From: Streptomyces platensis
GTDB lineage: Bacteria; Actinomycetota; Actinomycetes; Streptomycetales; Streptomycetaceae
Assembly (NCBI RefSeq): GCF_008704855.1
Contig: NZ_CP023691.1
Coordinates: 6,448,001-6,512,000, forward strand
DNA length: 64,000 bases
Direction of reading: 5' to 3'
The position numbers were made by a program, and so were the translations under genes. Shown piece by piece: positions 1-8,200 of this stretch. The notes beneath the pieces were generated by a model. That model was not told the origin of the DNA. It made no database searches and worked only from the letters and a program-made list of their open reading frames with translations. Within the stretch, counting starts at the first letter, position 1. Every line of letters begins with the position of its first letter.

Positions 1-1783
1 GGTCTGCTATCTCGTCGACGGCGTCACCAAACTGGAGAAGGTCGACTACGGCGCGGCCGCCGAACCGGAGACCTTCCGCAAGATGCTGGTGGCGACCGGC
101 AACGACGTCCGGGTGATGTCCATCAAGCTCGCCGACCGGCTGCACAACATGCGCACCCTCGGCGTGATGCGCCCCGAGAAGCAGGCCCGGATCGCCAAGG
201 TGACCCGCGATGTGCTGATCCCGCTCGCCGAACGCCTCGGTGTCCAGGCGCTGAAGGCCGAGCTGGAGGACCTGGTCTTCGCGATCCTGCATCCCGAGGA
301 GTACGCCACCACCCGGGCCCTGGTCATGGAGTACGCCTCCCGCTCCGACCCGCTCACCGCCCTCGCCCAGCGGGTGCGCACGGTCCTCGACGAGGCCGGT
401 ATCGACGCCGAAGTCCTCGTCCGGCCCCGGCACTTCGTCTCCGTCCACCGGGTGCGCCTCGCGCGCGGCGCGCTGACCGGCGCGGACCTGGGGCGGCTGC
501 TGGTGCTGGTGGCCGAGGACGCCGACTGCTACGCGGTCCTCGGCGAGCTGCACACCTGCTTCACCCCGGTGATCTCCGAGTTCAAGGACTTCATCGCGGT
601 CCCCAAGTTCAACCTCTACCAGTCGCTGCACACCGCGGTCACCGGCCCGTCCGGCGAGGTCGCCGAGACCCTGATCCGTACGCACCAGATGCACCGGGTC
701 GCCGAGGCCGGGGTGATCGCGCTCGGCAACCCGTACGCGCCGACGGACGGTGTGGACGCCCCCGAGGGCGAGCGGGCCGACCCGACCCGCCCCGGCTGGC
801 TCTCCCGGCTGCTGGAGTGGCAGCGCACCACCCCCGACCCGGACACGTTCTGGACCTCGCTGCGCGACGATCTCGCCCAGGACCGGGAGATCACCGTCTT
901 CTGCACCGACGCCCCGCCGGACGGCTCGTCCGGCGGCACGGGGGGCGTGATCGGTCTGCCCGCCGGGGCGAGTTGCGTGGACGCCGCGTATGAACGGCAC
1001 GGCGAGGGGGCGCACTGTTGCATCGGCGCGCGCGTCAATGGCCGGCTCGCCACCCTCTCCACGGTCCTGCACGACGGCGACAGCCTGGAGCTGCTGAGGG
1101 CACCGGAATCCGCGGCCGGTCCCTCGCCCGAATGGCTGGAGCACGCCCGGACCCCTGCCGCACGGCTTGCGATCACCCGGTGGCTGGCCGGGCCACGGGA
1201 GTCCTGCGCCCGCCCGGCAGCCCCCGGAGAGGGGCACGGCGCGGCGCCCCCCGACCGCCGGGCCGCAGGGCCCGACCACCCCGGAGCGGACCCGGTCGCC
1301 CACGCCTCGGTCCTCGCGGTGGCGGATCTGCCCGGCGCGTCGGTCCGGCTGGCCCGCTGCTGCACCCCGGTGCCGCCGGACGCCGTCACCGGCTTCGCCG
1401 TACGCGGCGGCACGGTCACCGTGCACCGCGCCCTGTGCCCCGTCGTGGCGCGGATGGCGGCCACCGGCCGGCAGCCGGTCGGGGTGCGCTGGCCCGGCGC
1501 CGGCCAAGGGGGCCACGGCTGCCGGGTCACCCTCCTGGCCGAGGCCTTCTGCCGGCCGCAGCTCCTGGCCGACCTCACCGAAGCCATCGCCTCCCAGGGC
1601 GCCGCCGTGGTGTCGGCCGCCGTCGAACCCCCGCACGAACAGCGGGTCCGCCACACCTACACGCTGCATCTGCCGAACGCCGCCGGGCTGCCGTCCCTGA
1701 TGCGTGCCATGCGCCAAGTGCCCGGGGTCTTCGATGTGTTGCGCGCGGGGCGCGCCCGGCAGCCCGCGGCCCTGCGCCCCTGA
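1..1783 (+). CDS. RelA/SpoT-family (p)ppGpp synthetase/hydrolase, 5' end missing
   Basis: This RSH enzyme makes and/or degrades the alarmone (p)ppGpp. The frame is open from base 2, so the gene starts before the window; 593 residues are visible. Residues 1-75 are the end of the HD hydrolase domain (DGVTKL and LADRLHNM at 43-50). About 120-240 is the synthetase domain, with DFIAVPK, YQSLHT and LIRTHQMH. A TGS domain starts near 296 and a C-terminal ACT domain covers about 504-590. The synthetase is divergent: the usual YSIWRKM-like segment and the AVR motif are poorly kept (HRVRLARG, GRLLVLV), although the aspartate before it, the YQSLHT block and the glutamate before LIRT remain. The position next to hflX fits S. 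coelicolor rshA. The family call is firm; how active the synthetase is cannot be read from the sequence. Confidence 0.9.
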   Translation, partial: VCYLVDGVTKLEKVDYGAAAEPETFRKMLVATGNDVRVMSIKLADRLHNMRTLGVMRPEKQARIAKVTRDVLIPLAERLGVQALKAELEDLVFAILHPEEYATTRALVMEYASRSDPLTALAQRVRTVLDEAGIDAEVLVRPRHFVSVHRVRLARGALTGADLGRLLVLVAEDADCYAVLGELHTCFTPVISEFKDFIAVPKFNLYQSLHTAVTGPSGEVAETLIRTHQMHRVAEAGVIALGNPYAPTDGVDAPEGERADPTRPGWLSRLLEWQRTTPDPDTFWTSLRDDLAQDREITVFCTDAPPDGSSGGTGGVIGLPAGASCVDAAYERHGEGAHCCIGARVNGRLATLSTVLHDGDSLELLRAPESAAGPSPEWLEHARTPAARLAITRWLAGPRESCARPAAPGEGHGAAPPDRRAAGPDHPGADPVAHASVLAVADLPGASVRLARCCTPVPPDAVTGFAVRGGTVTVHRALCPVVARMAATGRQPVGVRWPGAGQGGHGCRVTLLAEAFCRPQLLADLTEAIASQGAAVVSAAVEPPHEQRVRHTYTLHLPNAAGLPSLMRAMRQVPGVFDVLRAGRARQPAALRP

Positions 1784-1926
1784 AGGGCCCGGGGGACCGG
1801 AAGCTGACGCCCCGTCGGACGCTCCTCCGTCCGGCGGCGTAAGACGGGTGGACGATCCGCCGCCCGTTCGGGTGCCGTTTGCCCCGTCACCCGCGGGGGA
1901 GGGGGCCGCGTTGGTAGCCGTAGTGC

Positions 1927-3555
1927 ATGTCCCTTCCCTTGCGCCGCCCGTCCCGCGACCCCGACCGCCCCGTCCCCGTCCTGCCCCGTGGCCCGAGCGG
2001 GCGGGGCCGGCGGACCGGTCTGCGGGCCGCCGCCCTTGGGCTGGCCGCGCTGGCCACCCTCGGTGTGGCCGAGCCGCCGGCCGTGGGGCCGCAGGGCCTC
2101 GGTGACCGACTCTTCCCCACCCTCGGCAACACCGGCTACGACGTCACGTCCTATGACGTCTCCCTGGACTACTCCGGCCACAACGACCGGCCGCTGAACG
2201 TCACCACCCAGATCACCGCCCGCGCCACCGATGAGCTCGATCACCTCAACCTCGACTTCGCCCGCGGCGCCGTACGCTCCGTGAAGATCGGCGGCCTGGC
2301 CGCCCGGCACGAGCAGCACGGCGAGGACCTCGTGCTCACCCCGGCCTTCCACATCTCCCGGGGGCAGGATCTGAAGATCACCATCGAGCACACCAGCGAC
2401 CCCGGCGGCAAGGGCGACGGCGGCTGGATCCGCACCGCCGACGGGCTGGCGATGGCCAACCAGGCCGACGCCGCACACCGGGTCTTCCCCTGCAACGACC
2501 ACCCCTCCGACAAGGCCCTCTTCACCTTCCACATCACCGCGCCCCAGCAGCTGACCGCCGTCGCCAACGGGCTGCCGCTGCGCCCCGGCGCCCGCGCGGG
2601 GCGCCGCACCTGGACCTACCGCACGGACCACCCCATGGCCACCGAGCTGGCGCAGGTCTCCATCGGGAAGTCCAGCGTGCTGCTGCGCCACGGGCCGCAC
2701 GGCCTGCCGATCCGCGATGTCGTACCGACCGCGGACCGGGCCGCCCTCGCGCACTGGCTGGCCAAGACCCCCGGCCACGTGACCTGGATGGAGCGCAAGG
2801 TCGGTCCCTACCCCTTCGAGGCGTACGGGGTGCTGATCGCCAACGCCAGGACCGGCTTCGAGCTGGAGACCCAGACCCTGTCGCTCTTCGAGAAGGCCCT
2901 GTTCACCGCCGGTCAGCTGCCCGACTGGTACGTCGAGTCCGTGATGGTGCACGAGCTGGCCCACCAGTGGTTCGGCAACAGCGTCAGCCCGCGCCGCTGG
3001 TCCGACGTCTGGCTCAACGAGGCCCATGCCACCTGGTACGAGGCCCTCTTCGCCCAGGAGAAGGGCGACCGCCGGGCCTCGCTGGAGGCCCGTATGCGGC
3101 ACGCCTACGAGCAGTCCGACGGCTGGCGCGCCGAGGGCGGACCGCCCGCCGCGCCCAAGGCCCCCAGCCCGGGGGAGAAGATCAGCATCTTCCGCCCGGT
3201 CGTCTACGACGGCAGTGCGCTGGTCCTCTACGCCCTGCGGCAGAAGATCGGCCCCGCCGCCTTCGACCGGATCGAACGCGAGTGGGTGTCCCGGCACCGC
3301 GACGGGGTGGCCGACACCGCCGACTTCGTCCAGCTGGCCTCCCAGGTGTCCGGGCAGGACCTCACCGCCTTCTTCCAGGGGTGGCTCTACGGCGAGCGGA
3401 CCCCGCCGATGCCCGGGCACCCGCAGTGGCAGCCCAGGAAGGGCGCGGACAAGCCCGGCGCCAAGGGAGCCGCCCCCGGCCCCGGTGCCAAGAAGCCCGC
3501 TCCGACCCCCGGCGGACCCAAGGCGGCCGCCGGCAGCCCCGGTAAACCCGCGTGA
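1927..3555 (+). CDS. Secreted or membrane-anchored M1-family zinc metallopeptidase
   Basis: This is an aminopeptidase-N-like (M1) zinc peptidase of 542 residues. The zinc site is complete: HELAH at 342-346 and the third ligand Glu365 in LNEAH, exactly 18 residues after the second histidine. The GAMEN-type substrate loop is not in consensus form (region NARTGFELETQ). Residues 1-50 hold an Arg-rich start followed by a hydrophobic LRAAALGLAALATLG stretch, consistent with a signal peptide or anchor. The last ~50 residues are a Pro/Ala/Gly/Lys-rich tail. ATG 1927 is the first start in frame after two in-frame stops, but no good ribosome site lies at the usual distance. At 542 residues it is shorter than full PepN, lacking the large C-terminal helical domain. 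Confidence 0.88.
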   Translation: MSLPLRRPSRDPDRPVPVLPRGPSGRGRRTGLRAAALGLAALATLGVAEPPAVGPQGLGDRLFPTLGNTGYDVTSYDVSLDYSGHNDRPLNVTTQITARATDELDHLNLDFARGAVRSVKIGGLAARHEQHGEDLVLTPAFHISRGQDLKITIEHTSDPGGKGDGGWIRTADGLAMANQADAAHRVFPCNDHPSDKALFTFHITAPQQLTAVANGLPLRPGARAGRRTWTYRTDHPMATELAQVSIGKSSVLLRHGPHGLPIRDVVPTADRAALAHWLAKTPGHVTWMERKVGPYPFEAYGVLIANARTGFELETQTLSLFEKALFTAGQLPDWYVESVMVHELAHQWFGNSVSPRRWSDVWLNEAHATWYEALFAQEKGDRRASLEARMRHAYEQSDGWRAEGGPPAAPKAPSPGEKISIFRPVVYDGSALVLYALRQKIGPAAFDRIEREWVSRHRDGVADTADFVQLASQVSGQDLTAFFQGWLYGERTPPMPGHPQWQPRKGADKPGAKGAAPGPGAKKPAPTPGGPKAAAGSPGKPA

Positions 3556-3736
3556 CGGCCCTCTCCGGCCGTGGGACCATCGTCAGGTCGGCTCCGGCCC
3601 GGCCGGGGAATCTCCCGGACGGCTCGGACGTTGACATCAGCGACGGTCGCGGCATCACCGCGGCGGTCGCCATGACGACAGTCCCGGAGGGGCCGCCAGG
3701 TCCCCGTGAGGGCTTCCCAACGACGCGAAGGATCAA

Positions 3737-5224
3737 ATGACCTCCTCTTCTTCCCTTCCACAGGACCGGCAGCGCCTCCCCGAGAGCCTTCGGGCGAACG
3801 CCCTGATGGAAGAGGACGTCGCCTGGAGCCACGAGATCGACGGGGAGCGGGACGGCGACCAGTACGACCGCTCGGCACGCGCCGCACTACGCCGGGTAGC
3901 GGGCCTTTCCACCGAGCTCGAGGACGTCACCGAGGTCGAGTACCGACAGCTCCGCCTGGAGCGCGTGGTGCTCGTCGGTGTCTGGACCACGGGCACGGTC
4001 CAGGAGGCGGAGAACTCGCTCGCCGAGCTCGCCGCCCTCGCCGAGACCGCCGGCGCGATGGTGCTCGACGGCGTCATCCAGCGCCGGGACAAGCCCGACC
4101 CGGCCACCTACATCGGCTCGGGCAAGGCCCTGGAGCTGCGGGACATCGTGCTCGAATCCGGGGCGGACACCGTGGTGTGTGACGGTGAGCTCTCCCCGGG
4201 CCAGCTGATCCACCTGGAGGATGTCGTCAAGGTCAAGGTGGTCGACCGGACCGCCCTGATCCTCGACATCTTCGCCCAGCACGCCAAGTCCCGGGAGGGT
4301 AAGGCGCAGGTCTCGCTGGCGCAGATGCAGTACATGCTCCCCCGCCTCCGTGGCTGGGGTCAGTCGCTCTCCCGGCAGATGGGTGGCGGTGGCTCCGGTT
4401 CGGCGGGCGGCGGTATGGCCACCCGTGGTCCCGGTGAGACCAAGATCGAGACGGACCGGCGGCGGATCCGCGAGAAGATGGCGAAGATGCGCCGGGAGAT
4501 CGCGGAGATGAAGACCGGCCGGGACATCAAGCGCCAGGAGCGCCGGCGCAACAAGGTCCCCTCGGTCGCCATCGCCGGCTACACCAACGCCGGTAAGTCG
4601 TCCCTGCTCAACCGCCTGACCGGGGCCGGCGTCCTGGTGGAGAACGCCCTGTTCGCCACCCTGGACCCGACCGTCCGGCGGGCCGAGACCCCCAGCGGAC
4701 GGCTCTACACCCTCGCCGACACCGTCGGCTTCGTCCGCCACCTCCCGCACCACCTCGTCGAGGCCTTCCGCTCCACGATGGAGGAGGTCGGCGAGTCCGA
4801 TCTCATCCTGCATGTGGTCGACGGCTCGCACCCGGTGCCCGAGGAGCAGCTGGCCGCGGTACGCGAGGTGATCCGCGACGTGGGCGCGACGGACGTGCCC
4901 GAGATCGTGGTGGTCAACAAGGCCGACGCGGCCGATCCGCTGGTGCTCCAGCGACTGCTGCGCAACGAGAAGCACGCCCTCGCGGTCTCGGCCCGTACGG
5001 GCCAGGGCATGGCGGAGCTGCTGGAACTGCTCGACGAGGAACTGCCCCGGCCGCAGGTCGAGATCGATGTCCTGGTGCCGTACACCCAGGGCGCCCTGGT
5101 CTCGCGGGCGCACGCCGAGGGCGAGGTCATCTCCGAGGAGCACACCGCCGAGGGCACGGTCCTCAAGGCACGGGTGCACGCGGAACTGGCCGCCGAGTTC
5201 GAGCCTTTCGTGCCGGCTGCCTGA
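3737..5224 (+). CDS. hflX: GTPase HflX, ribosome-associated
   Basis: HflX is a GTPase that binds the 50S subunit and rescues or splits stalled ribosomes. The 495-residue protein has the HflX N-terminal domain (GxGKALELRD near 130), a basic coiled-coil linker (about 235-270, rich in RRRIREKMAKMRREI) and the G domain. G1 is GYTNAGKSSLL near 280, followed by the DTVGF G3 and NKAD G4 motifs. A Gly/Ser-rich insert (GGGGSGSAGGG) precedes the conserved TRGPGETKIE. The start is set by GAAGGA about 5 nt before ATG 3737. It is single, followed at once by a strong terminator. Confidence 0.97.
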   Translation: MTSSSSLPQDRQRLPESLRANALMEEDVAWSHEIDGERDGDQYDRSARAALRRVAGLSTELEDVTEVEYRQLRLERVVLVGVWTTGTVQEAENSLAELAALAETAGAMVLDGVIQRRDKPDPATYIGSGKALELRDIVLESGADTVVCDGELSPGQLIHLEDVVKVKVVDRTALILDIFAQHAKSREGKAQVSLAQMQYMLPRLRGWGQSLSRQMGGGGSGSAGGGMATRGPGETKIETDRRRIREKMAKMRREIAEMKTGRDIKRQERRRNKVPSVAIAGYTNAGKSSLLNRLTGAGVLVENALFATLDPTVRRAETPSGRLYTLADTVGFVRHLPHHLVEAFRSTMEEVGESDLILHVVDGSHPVPEEQLAAVREVIRDVGATDVPEIVVVNKADAADPLVLQRLLRNEKHALAVSARTGQGMAELLELLDEELPRPQVEIDVLVPYTQGALVSRAHAEGEVISEEHTAEGTVLKARVHAELAAEFEPFVPAA

Positions 5225-5250
5225 CGCGCCCGCAGTAGTACAGAGCGACA

Positions 5251-5286
5251 GAAGGCCCGCCCCCGGGAGACCGGGGGCGGGCCTTC
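5251..5286. terminator. Intrinsic terminator between hflX and the convergent peptidase gene
   Basis: Perfect 16-bp inverted repeat (arms 5251-5266 and 5271-5286) with a GAGA loop. It lies 26 bp after the hflX stop and before the convergent gene ending at 5343, so it can serve both. There is no long U-tract, as is normal in Streptomyces. Confidence 0.9.
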
Positions 5287-5342
5287 GTCCTGTTCACGGG
5301 CGGAGCGGGTGGTGCCGTCCGGGCACCACCCGCCTCAGGCGA

Positions 5343-6530
5343 CTACTGCTTGCTCGCCCACTTCTTGCTCATGTTGTCGAAGAGGGTCTTGGCCTCGGGG
5401 CCCAGGTGCGGACCGGCCGACCAGCGGGCCGGACGCGGCCCCATCGACATGTTGGAGATCAGCACCTGCTTGCCGCTCGCGTCCTTGGCGAACCAGGGGC
5501 CACCGGAGGAACCACCGGTCATGGTGCAGCCGATCCGGTACATGGTCGGCTTCTTGGCGTCCATCGACAGCCGGGTCGGCTTGTCGGTGCACTGCTGCTG
5601 CGCCGCACCGTCGAACGGCGGCTCGGCCGGGTAGCCCTGTGCGGTCAGGCTCGGGATCTTGGCCATCGCCGGGGCGTTGAAGTCGACCTCGTAGGCGCCG
5701 CCGGCCATCTCCTCCAGCGACTTGCCGCCGGTGCCCTGCTCGGACTTCACATGCATCAGCGCGTAGTCGTACGGAGCCATCGGGACACCCGGAACCGCGC
5801 CGCCGGCCTTGATCCACTGCTGGGACGTCGCCATGTCGTCCGCCCACCACTTGCCCGAGGGGACCCGGTCCTCGAAGGGCTTGCCCTTCAACTCAGCGGC
5901 GGAACCACCGGTCTTGTTGAAGTTCGGCACGAACATCATGTTGCGGTACCAGCCGCCGTTCTTGCCGGCGTGCACACAGTGCGCCGCGGTCCACACCAGG
6001 TTGGACTTACCGGGGTGCGCCGGGTCCTTGACGACGGTGGCGGAGCAGCGCGAATCGCCCTCGGGGGTGCTGAAGAGCAGCAGGCCCACGCCGGGGGCGG
6101 TGGAGGTGTACGGGGTCTTGACGGCCTGCGCCGGGACGGCGGACGGCTCGGGGTCGGTCTTCCCCTGGTCCTCGGAGATGTCCTCAGGCTTGCTGGGGTC
6201 CTGGGGCGGCTTGACCTTGTCGATCTTGTCCTTGTCCCAGAAGTCCTTGATGATCGGGTTGATGAACTCCCCGGCTTCCCGGAGCCACTTGTCCCGGTCC
6301 CAGTTCTTCCACTCGCCGTTCTTCCACTTGTCCAGGTCGACGCCGTGTTCCCTGAGCTTGTCCTGGATGTCCTGAGGGATCTTGAAGTCACCCCCGCCCG
6401 CTTCCTGGCCGGCGGCCTGGGTGGGCTTGGCGTCCGCGTTGTCGCCTTCCGGCCCGCAGCCGGTGGCGGTCAGCGCCAGGACGGCGGTGAGAGCGGCGGC
6501 GGCCAGGACTGGCCGACGTATGGATCGCAT
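5343..6530 (-). CDS. Exported trypsin-fold serine peptidase, probable lipoprotein
   Basis: A 395-residue peptidase of the trypsin/V8 superfamily. Residues 1-25 form a signal sequence ending in a lipobox-like TATGC, so Cys25 is a probable lipidation site. A charged linker (about 30-140, with several WK/DKDK repeats) leads to the catalytic domain. The triad is visible as His in TAAHCVHAG, Asp in YDYALMHV and Ser in GGSSGGPWF. ATG 6530 follows an AGGGGG ribosome site. It is convergent with hflX and divergent from the siderophore operon. Its substrate is unknown. Confidence 0.88.
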   Translation of the reverse strand: MRSIRRPVLAAAALTAVLALTATGCGPEGDNADAKPTQAAGQEAGGGDFKIPQDIQDKLREHGVDLDKWKNGEWKNWDRDKWLREAGEFINPIIKDFWDKDKIDKVKPPQDPSKPEDISEDQGKTDPEPSAVPAQAVKTPYTSTAPGVGLLLFSTPEGDSRCSATVVKDPAHPGKSNLVWTAAHCVHAGKNGGWYRNMMFVPNFNKTGGSAAELKGKPFEDRVPSGKWWADDMATSQQWIKAGGAVPGVPMAPYDYALMHVKSEQGTGGKSLEEMAGGAYEVDFNAPAMAKIPSLTAQGYPAEPPFDGAAQQQCTDKPTRLSMDAKKPTMYRIGCTMTGGSSGGPWFAKDASGKQVLISNMSMGPRPARWSAGPHLGPEAKTLFDNMSKKWASKQ

Positions 6531-6811
6531 GGGTGAGTTCCCCCTGGTGAATCGGACTGAGCCGGTGTGACGTGAGCTGATCTTGCGCCGGTTCCTTCTT
6601 TGTCATGAACCTCAAGATCCCGGTGCAACACCCCACTATGCCGGTGACGATGGGGACGGCGGTACTCGGGTACCCGGTTCCACGCCGCCAAGGATCTTGG
6701 CGACAACCGTGATCCCACGTCGCCGCCGTCGTTGGTACGGACGGGGAACGGCCGGGCCGCCCGCAGGGCCCGCGGCCTTCCGCAGCTCACCAGCAGGAGG
6801 ACACAACTGCC

Positions 6812-8200
6812 GTGGCGTTGACCGAAACCGTGCCGGCCGCGCCGGCCCACGAGGGGATCCTGCGCCGGCAGTCCCTGCGTGAGTCCGCCGCCCGCACCTA
6901 CGCGCGCTCGCTGCCCATCGTCCCGGTACGCGCCCGCGGGCTCACCATCGAGGGCGCCGACGGCAGGCGCTATCTCGACTGTCTCTCCGGCGCCGGCACC
7001 CTGGCGCTCGGCCACAACCACCCCGTGGTGCTCGAAGCGATCCGCAGCGTCCTCGATTCCGGTGCACCGCTGCACGTCCTCGACCTGGCCACACCCGTCA
7101 AGGACGCCTTCACCACCGAGCTCTTCGCCACGCTGCCCGGAGAGTTGGCCGAAAAGGCGCGCATCCAGTTCTGTGGCCCGGCCGGCACGGACGCCGTCGA
7201 GGCCGCCTTCAAACTCGTCCGCACCGCGACCGGCCGGGACGGCCTGATGGCCTTCTCCGGCGCCTACCACGGCATGACCTCGGAGGCGCTGGCCGCCTCC
7301 GGGGGAGCGCAGCACACCAGCGTGGTCCGGCTGCCCTACCCGTACGACTACCGCTGCCCCTTCGGGACCGGCGGCGAGCGCGGAGCCGAACTCGCCGCGC
7401 GCTGGACCCAGAACCTCCTCGACGACCACAAGAGCGGGGTGCCCAGCCCGGCCGGGATGATCCTGGAACCCGTCCAGGGCGAGGGCGGGGTGATCCCCGC
7501 ACCGGACGGCTGGCTGCGGCGGATGCGGGAGATCACCGCCGCCCGGCAGATCCCGCTGATCGTGGACGAGGTGCAGACCGGGGTCGGCCGCACCGGCGCC
7601 TTCTGGGCGGTGGACCACAGCGGCATCGTGCCCGACGTGATCGTGCTGTCGAAGGCGATCGGCGGCAGCCTGCCGCTCGCCGTGATCGTCTACCGCGAGG
7701 AACTGGACGCCTGGCAGCCCGGCGCGCACGCCGGCACGTTCCGCGGCAATCAGCTCGCCATGGCCGCCGGCGCCGCCACCCTCGCCTATGTCCGCGCGAA
7801 CGGCCTCGACCGGCGGGCCGGGGAGCTCGGCGCCCGGATGCTCGCCCGGCTCACCTCCCTCGCCGCCGCTCATGACTGCATCGGCGACGTCCGCGGCCGC
7901 GGCCTGATGCTCGGTGTCGAACTCGTCGACCGCGACGCCGACGCCGATGCCACCGGCGGCCGCCCCGCCGCCCCCGAGCTCGCCGCCGCCGTCCGGGACG
8001 CCTGCCTGGACCGCGGCCTGATCGTCGAACTGGGCGGGAGGCACTCCGCCGTCGTCCGGCTGCTGCCACCCCTGACCATCACCGACGAACAGGCGGACGC
8101 CATCCTCGACCGCCTGGCCGACGCCATCACGGCGGCGGTCCGCACCACCCCCGGGCCGATGGGCTCGTCCCCCACGACATTGCGAGGCACCACCCCATGA
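6812..8200 (+). CDS. Diaminobutyrate--2-oxoglutarate-type aminotransferase of the siderophore operon
   Basis: A class III PLP aminotransferase of 462 residues, closest in pattern to DABA aminotransferases (EctB/RhbA/Dat), which convert aspartate-4-semialdehyde to L-2,4-diaminobutyrate. FCGPAGTDAVEAAFKL is the DABA-aminotransferase signature and Lys281 in LSKAIGGS is the PLP lysine. GTG 6812 is chosen because AGGAGG lies 11 nt upstream. The gene overlaps the next by ATGA, so translation is likely coupled. No ectA or ectC is present, so ectoine synthesis is unlikely; beside two NIS synthetases it should supply the amine building block. The exact substrate is inferred from family and context. 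Confidence 0.87.
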   Translation: MALTETVPAAPAHEGILRRQSLRESAARTYARSLPIVPVRARGLTIEGADGRRYLDCLSGAGTLALGHNHPVVLEAIRSVLDSGAPLHVLDLATPVKDAFTTELFATLPGELAEKARIQFCGPAGTDAVEAAFKLVRTATGRDGLMAFSGAYHGMTSEALAASGGAQHTSVVRLPYPYDYRCPFGTGGERGAELAARWTQNLLDDHKSGVPSPAGMILEPVQGEGGVIPAPDGWLRRMREITAARQIPLIVDEVQTGVGRTGAFWAVDHSGIVPDVIVLSKAIGGSLPLAVIVYREELDAWQPGAHAGTFRGNQLAMAAGAATLAYVRANGLDRRAGELGARMLARLTSLAAAHDCIGDVRGRGLMLGVELVDRDADADATGGRPAAPELAAAVRDACLDRGLIVELGGRHSAVVRLLPPLTITDEQADAILDRLADAITAAVRTTPGPMGSSPTTLRGTTP

